Assembly: GCF_900110755.1 (NCBI RefSeq)
Contig: NZ_FOFF01000017.1
Location: forward strand, 62,001 to 126,000
From: Streptomyces sp. yr375
GTDB lineage: Bacteria; Actinomycetota; Actinomycetes; Streptomycetales; Streptomycetaceae
Direction of reading: 5' to 3'
Length of the DNA stretch: 64,000 nt
Part shown: in pieces, positions 37,697-46,326 of the stretch
Layout: each line of letters opens with the position of its first letter
Position numbering within the stretch: position 1 is the first letter of the stretch
Notes under the pieces: model-generated
Told to the model about the DNA's origin: nothing
Seen by the model: the letters and a program-made list of their open reading frames with translations, nothing else
The model's database searches: none
Translations under genes and position numbers: made by a program

Positions 37697-38727
37697 CCAT
37701 GAACAACGCTGCGGGGGGCAGGCGCAAACCGCCGACGATCCACGACGTGGCACGGGAGGCGGGGGTCTCCCGGGGGACCGTCTCGCGCGTGCTCAACGGC
37801 GGGCACTACGTCAGCCCTTCGGCGGCGGAGGCGGTCAACTCCGCCATCCGCAGGACGGGTTACGTCGTCAACCGGCACGCCCGCTCGCTGATCACCGGCC
37901 GCTCCGACTCGGTGGGCTTTCTGCTGACGGAGCCTCAGGAACGGTTCTTCGAGGACCCCAACTTCAATGTCCTGCTGCGCGGTTGCACGCAGGCGCTGGC
38001 CGCGCACGACATCCCCCTGCTGCTGATGCTGGCCAGCACCGAGGACGAACGCCGGCGCATCACGCGGTACATCACCGCCGGGCATGTCGACGGGGTGCTG
38101 CTGGTCTCCAGCCACTCCGGGGACCCGATCGCCACCGAACTGCGCGAGGCGGGCGTGCCGCTGGTCGCGTGCGGCAAGCCGATCGGGATCGGTTCCAAGG
38201 TGAGTTACGTGGCCGCCGACGACCGGGACGGCGCCCGGGACATGGTGCGGCATCTGCTGGCGCAGGGCCGCCAGCGCGTCGGTGTGGTCACCGGTCCGCT
38301 GGACACCCCCGGCGGTGTGGAGCGGCTCGCCGGGTACCGGGAGGTGCTCGCCGAGGCGGAGGTCGCCTACGACGAGCGGCTCGTCGTCTCCGGCGACTAC
38401 AGCCGGGCCAGCGGTGAGGCGGGCGCCGAGCGGCTGCTGGCCCGGGTGCCGGACCTGGACGCGGTGTTCGTGGCGTCCGACCTGATGGCGCAGGGCGTGC
38501 TGACGGCGCTGCACCGGGCGGGCCGGCGGGTCCCGCAGGACGTCTCGGTCGGCGGCTTCGACGACTCCCCCGCGGCGACCGCGGCCAGCCCCTCCCTCAC
38601 CACGATCCGCCAGCCCTGGGACCGGATCAGCAACGAGATGGTCCGGGTGCTGCTCGCACAGATCGGGGGCGAGGACCCGGCGGCGGTGATCCTCCCGACG
38701 GAACTGGTGAAACGCGAGTCCACCTGA
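37693..38727 (+). CDS. ganR: LacI-family repressor of the galactan locus
   Basis: A 344-aa LacI/GalR regulator. HTH and hinge: PPTIHDVAREAGVSRGTVSRVLNGGHYVSPSAAEAVNSAIRRTGY. Periplasmic-binding-like core with SDSVGFLLTEPQERFF, GVVTGPLDTPGGVERLAGYREVL and VFVASDLMAQGVLTALHRAGRRVPQDVSVGGFDDSP. It is the last gene of the importer operon (ATGA overlap), and candidate operators sit in the ganA-ganS gap. The symbol is given by role; LacI here replaces the GanR of Bacillus functionally. Confidence 0.9.
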   Translation: MTMNNAAGGRRKPPTIHDVAREAGVSRGTVSRVLNGGHYVSPSAAEAVNSAIRRTGYVVNRHARSLITGRSDSVGFLLTEPQERFFEDPNFNVLLRGCTQALAAHDIPLLLMLASTEDERRRITRYITAGHVDGVLLVSSHSGDPIATELREAGVPLVACGKPIGIGSKVSYVAADDRDGARDMVRHLLAQGRQRVGVVTGPLDTPGGVERLAGYREVLAEAEVAYDERLVVSGDYSRASGEAGAERLLARVPDLDAVFVASDLMAQGVLTALHRAGRRVPQDVSVGGFDDSPAATAASPSLTTIRQPWDRISNEMVRVLLAQIGGEDPAAVILPTELVKREST

Positions 38728-38760
38728 GGCGCACGAGGTCCCTCGGGTGCCTCGGGCATG

Positions 38761-38792
38761 AAGGGGGCCGGTCCCAGCGACCGGCCCCCTTT
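38761..38792 (+). terminator. Rho-independent-like terminator of the gan operon
   Basis: Perfect 11-bp stem GGGGGCCGGTC (38763-38773) with GACCGGCCCCC (38779-38789), 5-nt loop, flanked by AA and TTT. It lies 35 bp past the ganR stop. Confidence 0.85.
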
Positions 38793-38915
38793 CCCCGTCC
38801 CCCGTTCCCCCTCCGTTTCGGTCAGGATCGGAGAAGCGGGCCGCCCCCTCCCCGGCTTAGCGTGAAACCACCGACGCGATCCCGTCGGACCACGCACCAG
38901 CGAGGAGTGACCCTC

Positions 38916-39266
38916 ATGACCACCACCGGGCTGCAGACGATCATCTACCCCGTCAAGGACGTCGTCCGGGCGAAGGCCCTGTTCAGCGCGCTGCTGGAGG
39001 TCGAGCCGTACGCGGACGAGCCCTACTACGTCGGCTACAAGGCCGCCGGCCAGGACGTCGGCCTCGACCCGAACGGGCACGCCCAGGGCATGACCGGGCC
39101 GGTGCCGTTCTGGCACGTCACCGACCTCAGGGAGCGCCTCGCGGCGCTGGTGGCGGCGGGCGCCGAGGTGCTCCAGGACGTGCGCGACGTCGGCAACGGC
39201 CGGCTGATCGCCTCCGTGAAGGACCCGGACGGAAACCTCGTGGGGCTCCTCCAGGACCCGTCCTGA
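38916..39266 (+). CDS. VOC-superfamily (glyoxalase-like) protein
   Basis: A 116-aa single-module vicinal oxygen chelate protein: TGLQTIIYPVKDVVRAKALFSALLEVEP, then VPFWHVTDLRERLAALVAAGAEVLQDVRDVGNGRLIASVKDPDGNLVGLLQDP. Members are dioxygenases, isomerases or resistance proteins, so no substrate can be named. GAGGAGTGA precedes the ATG. A marR gene follows 65 bp downstream. Confidence 0.9.
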   Translation: MTTTGLQTIIYPVKDVVRAKALFSALLEVEPYADEPYYVGYKAAGQDVGLDPNGHAQGMTGPVPFWHVTDLRERLAALVAAGAEVLQDVRDVGNGRLIASVKDPDGNLVGLLQDPS

Positions 39267-39284
39267 CAGACTGCTTGCGCCCGC

Positions 39285-39294
39285 ACTAGTTGCA
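39285..39294. promoter_or_regulatory. ACTAGTTGCA motif upstream of second marR
   Basis: Ten bases identical to one side of the fadH palindrome at 739-752. It lies 38 bp before the marR ATG and next to a TTGCACGGTCAA inverted element. Confidence 0.4.
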
Positions 39295-39331
39295 CGGTCA
39301 ATGACTGCCGGATCGGTGTTACCGTGCGGGT

Positions 39332-39748
39332 ATGGCAGCGAAGACGGCCGGGGCGGGCCTCGAGGAGCGGTGGCGGGACATTCTGTCCGTGCACGCCCGC
39401 ACGATGTGCGAGATCGATCGCTCACTGCATCCGCACGGCCTCGGCGCGAGCGACTTCGAGGTGCTCGACATCCTCGCCTCCGAGGCCCCCCGCGAGGGCG
39501 ACCACTGCCGGGTGCAGAACCTCGTCGGCCGGGTGCACCTCAGCCAGAGCGCGCTGTCCCGCCTCATCGGCCGCCTGGAGAAGGAAGGCCTGGTGGAGCG
39601 TTCCGTCTGCATGGAGGACCGGCGCGGCGTGTGGGTCGCCCTCACCCGCAAGGGCCGCGACCTGCACACGGAGGTGCTCCCGCTCCAGCGGGCGGCCCTG
39701 GACCGGATGCTGGGCACCGCCCGGGAAACCAGCCGGGAAACCCCCTAG
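39332..39748 (+). CDS. MarR-family transcriptional regulator
   Basis: A 138-aa MarR protein. Recognition region: RVQNLVGRVHLSQSALSRLIGRLEKEGLVERSVCMEDRRGVWVALTRKGRDLH. A single Cys in MCEIDRSL and another in the wing (SVCMEDRR) could sense oxidants; this is inference only. Possible targets are the upstream VOC gene and itself. Confidence 0.9.
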   Translation: MAAKTAGAGLEERWRDILSVHARTMCEIDRSLHPHGLGASDFEVLDILASEAPREGDHCRVQNLVGRVHLSQSALSRLIGRLEKEGLVERSVCMEDRRGVWVALTRKGRDLHTEVLPLQRAALDRMLGTARETSRETP

Positions 39749-39769
39749 GAAGCCGCACGGGAACAGGGC

Positions 39770-40168
39770 TCAGCGGGCGAGCAGGGTGCGGACGCCTTCC
39801 GAGGTGAGGGTCAGCGGATGGTCGCCGGCCGCGTCGATGGCGAGGGACAGCTCACCGGTCGGCCACTGCGCGGCGAGCGCCCCGAGGGGCACCAGACGGT
39901 AGCGGGCGACGTTCGGCAGCAGGTCCGCCATCTCCGGTTCGGAGGTGAACACCGGCACCACGGGCGCGCCCCCTGACTGCTCCAGTACGGGCAGGGCGAC
40001 CGTGGTCGGGTCGCTGACGTCCTCGTCGGTGGCGTCGTCGGGCACGGGCACGAGGACGTCGCAGTGCGCGAGCGTGTCCAGCGCCGCCCTGTCCTCGGTG
40101 TCCCGGGCCAGCGCGTCCAGCGCCAGCGCGGCGGGGTTGTCGGGGCGGTTGTTCGCGGGTGTCTCCAT
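39770..40168 (-). CDS. SseB-like N-terminal domain protein
   Basis: A 132-aa soluble acidic protein matching the SseB N-terminal domain: NPAALALDALARDTEDRAALDTLAHCDVLVPVP, then GAPVVPVFTSEPEMADLLP and RYRLVPLGALAAQWPTGELSLAIDAAG. The role of this domain in actinobacteria is unknown. It converges on the marR gene. Confidence 0.8.
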   Translation of the reverse strand: METPANNRPDNPAALALDALARDTEDRAALDTLAHCDVLVPVPDDATDEDVSDPTTVALPVLEQSGGAPVVPVFTSEPEMADLLPNVARYRLVPLGALAAQWPTGELSLAIDAAGDHPLTLTSEGVRTLLAR

Positions 40169-40222
40169 GGCAGCTCTCCCTGGTAGCGGCGGTCCGGCCT
40201 CGCGTACCCGACCGGCGGAGGA

Positions 40223-40330
40223 TCAATCCCCCGGTGGGGGTCGGGCTCGCGCCGGACGGGTCCGCGGCAGTGCCACGACGGTCGTCCCGCCGGACGCCGG
40301 ACGCCGGACACCGAGCGCCGGGCGAGCGGC
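40223..40330 (-). pseudogene. Possible remnant of a histidine-kinase C-terminus
   Basis: Between the SseB-like and MerR genes one minus-strand frame reads PASGGTTVVALPR before a stop at 40223-40225. This resembles the last strand of many HATPase domains. No catalytic box or start is present, and the stretch contains a CGCCGGA triplet repeat, so the resemblance may be chance. Confidence 0.2.
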
Positions 40331-40420
40331 CGGGTGCAGGTCCATGACATGCCCGGCCCGGAGGGGCGGCTTCGGGGCCGGGGTCCCTCCCTGATGTTGG
40401 GCGACCGGCGACTTGGGTGA

Positions 40421-41038
40421 CTAGGGAGCGTGCCGGTGGGCCGACTCGTTCTCCTGGGCCATGCGCCTGAGCGCCATCAGGGCGGGTTCCAGCAGGACGG
40501 TCAGCAGCAGGGCGCGCTCGGCCACCTCCAACGGGTCGGTGAGGCCGTCGAGTTGGTCGAGGTCGAGGGCGGCGGTGCGCTCGGCGAGGTGCGCGTACGG
40601 CAGCAGGGTGCGCCAGTCCAGCGGGACGCCGAGAGAGCGCAGCGTGGACAGGGTCTCGGCGAGGGTGGCGCGGGCGGGGGCCGACTCGTGCACATGCCAG
40701 CCCAACTCCTGGACCAACTCCCCCACTTCGGCCGCCTCCGGGGTCTCTTCGGTGGCTTCCCCGGCCACCCGCAGGGAGCCCAGGGCGAGGCCGAGCAGCC
40801 GGTGGGTGTCGCCGCTGTGCTCGGCGAGCGCGTCCAGCACCTCGCGGGTGGTGCTGACGGACAGCCCGCGCACCCCGGTCAGCGCGCGGATCAGGCGGAG
40901 CCGGCGCAGGTGCTGCTCGTCGTACTCGGCCTGGGTGGCCGACGTCTGCCGGCCGGGCTGGAGCAGGCCCTCGCGAAGGTAGTACTTGATCGTCGTCACG
41001 GAGACCCCACTACGGCGGCTCAGTTCGGAGATGCGCAT
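40421..41038 (-). CDS. MerR-family transcriptional regulator
   Basis: A 205-aa MerR protein. HTH: MRISELSRRSGVSVTTIKYYLREGLLQPGRQTSATQAEYDEQHLRRLRLIRALTGVRGLSVSTTREVLDAL. The C-terminal ligand domain (about 120 residues) has no metal-binding Cys pattern, so it probably senses a small organic molecule. It is divergent from an MFS exporter gene, and a 41-bp dyad fills the shared promoter. Confidence 0.9.
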   Translation of the reverse strand: MRISELSRRSGVSVTTIKYYLREGLLQPGRQTSATQAEYDEQHLRRLRLIRALTGVRGLSVSTTREVLDALAEHSGDTHRLLGLALGSLRVAGEATEETPEAAEVGELVQELGWHVHESAPARATLAETLSTLRSLGVPLDWRTLLPYAHLAERTAALDLDQLDGLTDPLEVAERALLLTVLLEPALMALRRMAQENESAHRHAP

Positions 41039-41062
41039 TCGGTTCGACTCCGCTCTGGAAAC

Positions 41063-41103
41063 TGGATACCTGCACTGTCTAACATGGATAGTGGAGGTAT
41101 CCA
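41063..41103. promoter_or_regulatory. 41-bp dyad operator between merR and MFS genes
   Basis: TGGATACCT (41063-41071) and AGGTATCCA (41095-41103) are perfect inverted arms. Between them CACTGTCT and GGATAGTG are partly symmetric around AACAT. A TAACAT -10 candidate (41080-41085) lies at the centre, as expected if a MerR dimer distorts the exporter promoter. Confidence 0.6.
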
Positions 41104-41140
41104 ATATTGCCTCGCGCCTCCGGAGAGAAGGACCTCAGCC

Positions 41141-42625
41141 ATGCCCACCCCACGCCGGACCACAAAGACGCCGGTCCTCGACAAATCGGCCGCCCCCGCC
41201 CCCGTGGCCGAGGGCCGCCGGATACCCCTCTGGCTCGCGATCGTCGCGGCGAGCGTGCCGATGTTCATGGTCGCGCTCGACAACCTCGTCGTCTCCACCG
41301 CTCTGCACACCCTGGCCGTGGACCTGAAGGCGGACACGCAGGAACTGCAGTGGTTCGTCAACGCGTATGTGCTGAGCTTCGCCTGCCTGCTGATGACCGG
41401 CGCCGCGCTCGGCGACCGGTTCGGGCGGCGGAGGGTGTTCGTCGTCGGCATCGCCCTGTTCACGCTGGCCTCCATCGGCTGCGGACTGGCCGACACCAGC
41501 GCCCAGTTGATCGCCTTCCGGACGATCCAGGGCTTCGGCGCGGCGGCCGTCATGCCGCTGTCGCTGACCCTGCTGTCGCAGGCGGTGCCGGAGCGGCTGC
41601 GCGGGATGGCGCTGGGCGTGTGGTCCGGGGTGAGCGGTCTGGCCGTGGCGATGGGCCCGGTGGTGGGCGGCGCGGTGGTCGACGGTCTGGACTGGCGGTG
41701 GATCTTCTGGATCAACGTTCCGGTGTGTGTGATCGCGATCCCGCTGGTCCTGTTCGCGCTGCGGGAGAGCAGGCTGCCCGGCGTCCGCCTCGACCTGCTC
41801 GGCATGGCGCTCGCGGCGGCCGGTCTGTGCGCGGTGGTGTGGGCGATCGTGCACGGCGAGCCGGACGGCTGGACGTCGGCGAAGGTGCTGGGCACGTTCC
41901 TGGCGGGCGTGGTGCTGCTGGCCGGGTTCGTGGCGTGGGAGGCCCGGGTGCCGGAGCCGATGCTGCCGCTGTCCTTCTACGCGGTGCGGTCCTTCACGCT
42001 CACCAACATCGTGTCGGCGGCCATGTACTTCGGCGTGTTCGGCTCGCTGTTCCTGCTGGCCCAGTACCTCCAGATCGTGCCGTCGCGCACCCCGCTGGAG
42101 GCCGGTGTGCGCACCCTGGCGTGGACGCTGATGCCGATGTTCGTCGCCCCGGTGGCCGGTCTGCTCACCGACAAGGTGGGCGGCGGCCGGCTGATGGCCC
42201 TCGGCCTCTTCCTCCAGGGCGTCGGCCTGGGCTGGATCAACCTGGTCGCGGACGTCGACACGGCGTACGCGTCGCTGGTCGGCCCGATGATCGTGGCCGG
42301 TGTCGGCATGGGCTTCGTGTTCGCGCCGACGGCGGCGGTCGTGCTCGGCTCGGTCGCCAAGGAGCACGCGGGCAAGGCGTCCGGCGCGAACAGCACGGTC
42401 CGCGAGATCGGCGGCGCGCTCGGCATCGCCGTACTGAGCACGGTGTTCGTGGCGCACGGCAGCACGCGCGGGCCGCAGGAGTTCGTGGACGGGCTGCACC
42501 CCGCCGTGTGGGTGGGCGTCGCGGTGGTGTTCGCCGGCGCGCTGTGCGCCCTGGGCATCCCGCGCCGGCAGCAGGCACCCGAGGAGGCCGCGGCGGGCGG
42601 GCAGCCCGGCCGCGTGCACACCTGA
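41141..42625 (+). CDS. MFS drug exporter, DHA2 (EmrB/QacA) type
   Basis: A 494-aa, 14-helix proton-antiport exporter. Motif D1 region MVALDNLVVSTALHTLAVDL, motif A GDRFGRRRVFVVG, motif B LIAFRTIQGFGAAAVMPLSLTLL and motif C GLAVAMGPVVGGAVVDGLDWRWIFWINVP are all present. The adjacent divergent MerR gene suggests substrate-induced expression. Substrates unknown. Confidence 0.93.
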   Translation: MPTPRRTTKTPVLDKSAAPAPVAEGRRIPLWLAIVAASVPMFMVALDNLVVSTALHTLAVDLKADTQELQWFVNAYVLSFACLLMTGAALGDRFGRRRVFVVGIALFTLASIGCGLADTSAQLIAFRTIQGFGAAAVMPLSLTLLSQAVPERLRGMALGVWSGVSGLAVAMGPVVGGAVVDGLDWRWIFWINVPVCVIAIPLVLFALRESRLPGVRLDLLGMALAAAGLCAVVWAIVHGEPDGWTSAKVLGTFLAGVVLLAGFVAWEARVPEPMLPLSFYAVRSFTLTNIVSAAMYFGVFGSLFLLAQYLQIVPSRTPLEAGVRTLAWTLMPMFVAPVAGLLTDKVGGGRLMALGLFLQGVGLGWINLVADVDTAYASLVGPMIVAGVGMGFVFAPTAAVVLGSVAKEHAGKASGANSTVREIGGALGIAVLSTVFVAHGSTRGPQEFVDGLHPAVWVGVAVVFAGALCALGIPRRQQAPEEAAAGGQPGRVHT

Positions 42626-42699
42626 GCGCGGGCCCGCTTGAATGATCGAAAAACCAGGGGGTTAGCATATGAGCGCCACCTAGCTCGAAAGATAGGCCC

Positions 42700-44145
42700 G
42701 TGACGCTCAACGACGATTCGTTCACCAACTGGAAGAACCGCGAGGAGATCGCGGAGTCGATGATCCCGATGATCGGGAAGCTGCACCGCGAGCGGGACGT
42801 GACGATCCTGCTGCACAGCCGCTCCCTGGTGAACAGGTCGGTGGTCAGCATCCTCAAGACCCACCGGTTCGCCCGGCAGATCGCGGGCGAGGAGCTCTCG
42901 GTCACCGAGACGCTGCCCTTCCTCCAGGCCCTCACCACGCTCGACCTCGGGCCGTCCCAGATCGACATCGGCATGCTCGCCGCGACCTACCGGGCCGACG
43001 ACCGCGGTCTGTCGGTGGTCGAGTTCACCGCCGAGGCCGTGGCCGGCGCCACCGGCGCGAACAAGATCGACCGTTGTGAGCCGCGCGACGTCGTGCTGTA
43101 CGGCTTCGGCCGCATCGGCCGGCTCGTGGCCCGCCTGCTCATCGAGAAGTCCGGCTCCGGCAACGGCCTGCGGCTGCGCGCCATCGTGGTGCGCGGCGGC
43201 GGCGAGCAGGATCTCGTCAAGCGGGCGTCACTGCTGCGCCGGGACTCCGTCCACGGCCAGTTCCAGGGCACGATCACGGTCGACGAGGCCAACAGCAGGA
43301 TCATCGCCAACGGCAACGAGATCACGGTGATCTACGCCGACGACCCGACCGAGGTCGACTACACGGCGTACGGCATCGACAACGCCATCCTGATCGACAA
43401 CACCGGCAAGTGGCGCGACCGCGAGGGGCTCTCGAAGCATCTGCGGCCGGGCATCGACAAGGTCGTGCTGACCGCGCCCGGCAAGGGCGACGTGCCGAAC
43501 ATCGTGCACGGCGTCAACCACGACACGATCAAGCAGGACGAGCAGGTCCTGTCCTGCGCGTCCTGCACGACCAACGCGATCGTCCCGCCGCTGAAGGCGA
43601 TGGCGGACGAGTACGGCGTGCTGCGCGGCCACGTGGAGACCGTCCACTCGTTCACCAACGACCAGAACCTGCTGGACAACTACCACAAGGCGGACCGGCG
43701 CGGCCGTTCGGCGCCGCTGAACATGGTCATCACCGAGACGGGCGCCGCGTCCGCCGTCGCCAAGGCGCTGCCCGACCTCAAGGCGCCGATCACCGGCAGC
43801 TCGATCCGGGTGCCGGTGCCGGACGTGTCGATCGCGATCCTCAGTCTGCGCCTCGGGCGCGAGACCAGCCGCGAGGAGGTCCTCGAGTACCTGCGCGAGG
43901 TCTCGCTGACCTCGCCGCTCAAGCGCCAGATCGACTTCACCACGGCGCCGGACGCGGTCTCCATGGACTTCATCGGCTCGCGCCACGCCTCGATCATCGA
44001 CGCCGGCGCCACCAAGGTCGACGGCGACAACGCGATCCTCTACCTCTGGTACGACAACGAGTTCGGCTACTCCTGCCAGGTCGTCCGCGTCGTCCAGCAC
44101 GTCTCCGGGGTGGAGTACCCGACGTACCCGGCGACGGGCGTCTGA
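42700..44145 (+). CDS. gap: Glyceraldehyde-3-phosphate dehydrogenase, long form with N-terminal extension
   Basis: A 481-aa GAPDH. Residues 1-125 form an unusual N-terminal helical domain (NREEIAESMIPMIGKLHRERDVTILLHSRSLVNRS); the NAD-binding part begins DVVLYGFGRIGRLVARLLI. Catalytic Cys289 in LSCASCTTNAIVPPLKAM, followed by HSFTNDQNLLDNYHKADRRGRSAPLNM and YDNEFGYSCQVVR. Such extended forms are second GAPDHs in Streptomyces; the cofactor preference is not clear. GTG at 42700 is used; a tiny MSAT reading frame lies just upstream in the leader. Confidence 0.92.
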   Translation: MTLNDDSFTNWKNREEIAESMIPMIGKLHRERDVTILLHSRSLVNRSVVSILKTHRFARQIAGEELSVTETLPFLQALTTLDLGPSQIDIGMLAATYRADDRGLSVVEFTAEAVAGATGANKIDRCEPRDVVLYGFGRIGRLVARLLIEKSGSGNGLRLRAIVVRGGGEQDLVKRASLLRRDSVHGQFQGTITVDEANSRIIANGNEITVIYADDPTEVDYTAYGIDNAILIDNTGKWRDREGLSKHLRPGIDKVVLTAPGKGDVPNIVHGVNHDTIKQDEQVLSCASCTTNAIVPPLKAMADEYGVLRGHVETVHSFTNDQNLLDNYHKADRRGRSAPLNMVITETGAASAVAKALPDLKAPITGSSIRVPVPDVSIAILSLRLGRETSREEVLEYLREVSLTSPLKRQIDFTTAPDAVSMDFIGSRHASIIDAGATKVDGDNAILYLWYDNEFGYSCQVVRVVQHVSGVEYPTYPATGV

Positions 44146-44168
44146 GACCGGCTGACCGCGGGAAGCAT

Positions 44169-44196
44169 GGGGCGCCCCCCGACCGGAGGGCGCCCC
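44169..44196. terminator. Bidirectional terminator between gap and gnd
   Basis: GGGGCGCCC (44169-44177) pairs perfectly with GGGCGCCCC (44188-44196) around a 10-nt loop, in the 71 bp between the convergent stops. Confidence 0.8.
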
Positions 44197-44216
44197 GCTC
44201 CTGTGTGCCGGGCCGG

Positions 44217-45656
44217 TCAGGCCGAGGTCTCGGGGCGGCCCGGCTCGGCCCAGTGGGTGTGGAAAGCGCCCGGGCGGTCGGTACGGCCGTAGGTGTGGGC
44301 GCCGAAGTAGTCGCGCTGGCCCTGGAGGAGGGCGGCGGGCAGCCGGCCGGCGCGCAGGGTGTCGTAGTGGGCGAGCGCGGCGGAGAAGGCGGGGACGGGG
44401 ATGCCGCGGCGGGCGGCGGAGGCCACGGTCTCCCGCCAGGGCACCTGCGCGTCGGTGATCTCCATGGCGAACTCCATCTCGCCGAGCAGACTGACCAGTT
44501 CCGGGTCTGCGGCGTACGCGGCGCGGATCCGGTCGAGGAACGAGGCCCGGATGATGCAGCCGCCGCGCCAGATCCGGGCGACCGCGCCGAGGTCGATCTT
44601 CCAGCCGAACTCGCCGGCCGCGTCCTGGATCATCTTCCAGCCCTGGTCGTAGGCGACGACCTTCGACGCGTACAGGGCGTGCTCGACCTGCGAGGTGAAG
44701 CGGGTGGCCTCGGTGCGGCTCAGCGGGGGCGTGGTGCCGCCGGGCAACCCCGCGTAGGCGGCGCGCAGTTCACGCTGTCCTGAGGCGGCGCGGGCGAAGG
44801 TGGCCTGGGCGATGGCGGTGACCGGGGAGCCCAGGTCCAGGGCGGTCTGCACGGTCCAGCGGCCGGTGCCCTTCTGGCCGGCGGCGTCGGTCACGACGTC
44901 GACGAACGGCTCGCCGGTGGCGGCGTCGGTGTGGGCGAGGACCTCGGCGGTGATCTCGATCAGGTAGGAGCCGAGCCGGCCCTCGTTCCAGGTGCGGAAG
45001 ATGTCGGCGATCTCGGCCGGGGTGTAGCCGGCCACCTGGCGCAGCAGGTCGTAGGCCTCGGCGATGAGCTGCATGTCGGCGTACTCGATGCCGTTGTGCA
45101 CCATCTTGACGAAGTGTCCGGCGCCGTCGGTGCCGATGTGCGTGGCGCACGGCTCGCCGTCGACCTTCGCACTGATCGACTCGAACATGGGGCCCAGGAC
45201 GTCGTACGACTCCGTGGAGCCGCCGACCATGACGGCCGGCCCGTTCAGCGCGCCCTCCTCGCCGCCGGAGACGCCGGCGCCGACGAAGTGCAGGCCGCGC
45301 TCGCGCAGGGCCTCCTCGCGGCGGCGGGTGTCGGCGTAGTGGGCGTTGCCGCCGTCGATGATCATGTCGCCGGGCTCCAGGAGCGGGGCGAACTCGTCGA
45401 TGACCGCGTCGGTGACCGCGCCCGCCTGCACCATGATCATCAACCGGCGGGGGCGTTCGAGCGCGGCCACGAAGTCCGCGGCCGACTCGGCGGGGACGAA
45501 CGTGCCCTCGTGGCCGAACTCCTCGACGAGCGCGCGCGTGCGTCCGGCGGTGCGGTTGTGGACGGCGACGGGGTAACCGTTGCGGGCGAAGTTGCGCGCG
45601 AGGTTGCGGCCCATCACGCCGAGGCCGGTGACGCCGATGGCGGCGGTTGCGTTCAC
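44217..45656 (-). CDS. gnd: 6-phosphogluconate dehydrogenase (decarboxylating)
   Basis: Oxidative pentose-phosphate enzyme, 479 aa, making ribulose 5-phosphate, CO2 and NADPH. NADP loop IGVTGLGVMGRNLARNFARNGYPVAVHNRT; substrate motif VGAGVSGGEEGALNGPAVMVGG; catalytic region HFVKMVHNGIEYADMQLIAEAYDL; GQKGTGRWTVQTALDLG and the C-terminal RDYFGAHTYGRTDRPGAFHTHW. The length matches the long tetra/dimeric class. GTG at 45656 follows AGGGACG. It converges with gap, another central carbon enzyme. Confidence 0.96.
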   Translation of the reverse strand: MNATAAIGVTGLGVMGRNLARNFARNGYPVAVHNRTAGRTRALVEEFGHEGTFVPAESAADFVAALERPRRLMIMVQAGAVTDAVIDEFAPLLEPGDMIIDGGNAHYADTRRREEALRERGLHFVGAGVSGGEEGALNGPAVMVGGSTESYDVLGPMFESISAKVDGEPCATHIGTDGAGHFVKMVHNGIEYADMQLIAEAYDLLRQVAGYTPAEIADIFRTWNEGRLGSYLIEITAEVLAHTDAATGEPFVDVVTDAAGQKGTGRWTVQTALDLGSPVTAIAQATFARAASGQRELRAAYAGLPGGTTPPLSRTEATRFTSQVEHALYASKVVAYDQGWKMIQDAAGEFGWKIDLGAVARIWRGGCIIRASFLDRIRAAYAADPELVSLLGEMEFAMEITDAQVPWRETVASAARRGIPVPAFSAALAHYDTLRAGRLPAALLQGQRDYFGAHTYGRTDRPGAFHTHWAEPGRPETSA

Positions 45657-45759
45657 GAGGTACGTCCCTAGGATCGGTGCCGTGGTCGGAGGGGCGCGCG
45701 GCCCCCGGTACCACCAGGTACGGACCGTCGGCCGGTTCTTCTCGATACCGCGCCGATTC

Positions 45760-45794
45760 CTTTTCCGCTCCTTTTTCCGCTCCTGTTCCGCGCG
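45760..45794. repeat. Tandem 12-bp repeat in the gnd leader
   Basis: TTTTCCGCTCC occurs at 45761-45771 and 45773-45783, with a degenerate third copy. On the gnd-sense strand this is a purine-rich GGAGCGGAAAA series about 105 bp before the start. Confidence 0.6.
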
Positions 45795-45819
45795 CCGATC
45801 ACCGCGGACCGGGCAGCCG

Positions 45820-46326
45820 CTATCTGCGTCTCCAGGGCAGCCCGGCGGGGTCGGACCCGACGTTCTCGGCCCGGTGCAGGGCATCGCTGATCGCCTCGCC
45901 GATCTCCGCGAGCTGGTGCACCTGCTCGGGGGTGAGGGCGTCGAACACCGCCCGGCGCACGGCCTCCACATGCCCGGGGGCGACCTTCTCCAGCAGGGCC
46001 TTGCCCTCGTCGGTGAGGAAGGCGAGCTGGCCACGGCCGTCGGTGGGGTCCTCCCTGCGGTCCACGAGACCGACCTCGCGCAGCCGGTTCACCGCGTGGG
46101 TGAGCCGGCTGCGGGTGATCTTCAGACGCTCCGCGAGCTCCGACATGCTCAGGGTCCCGTCCGACTCCAGGGAGAGGTAGGCCAGCAGGCTGTAGTCGGC
46201 GTGCGTCATCCCGGCGTCGCGCCGCAACTGCCGGTTGAGGTAGTCGGCGAGGAGGACGGAGAAGTCGACGTAGGCCAGCCAGGCTCGTCGTTCGTCGGAG
46301 TTGAGCCAACGGGGCGTCGTGGACAT
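45820..46326 (-). CDS. MarR-family transcriptional regulator
   Basis: A 168-aa MarR protein, third in the window. HTH: LSMSELAERLKITRSRLTHAVNRLREVGLVDRREDPTDGRGQLAFLTDEGKALLE. ATG at 46326 is chosen; GTG at 46332 would add MR. It reads toward gnd, 163 bp upstream of it. The AT-rich promoter contains ATGATATCT-type elements but no clean palindrome. Confidence 0.9.
   Translation of the reverse strand: MSTTPRWLNSDERRAWLAYVDFSVLLADYLNRQLRRDAGMTHADYSLLAYLSLESDGTLSMSELAERLKITRSRLTHAVNRLREVGLVDRREDPTDGRGQLAFLTDEGKALLEKVAPGHVEAVRRAVFDALTPEQVHQLAEIGEAISDALHRAENVGSDPAGLPWRRR

Noticed and set aside
40223-40330. A real histidine kinase gene
   Set aside because: Only a short C-terminus-like phrase is present, with no N, G or H boxes; listed only as a low-confidence remnant.
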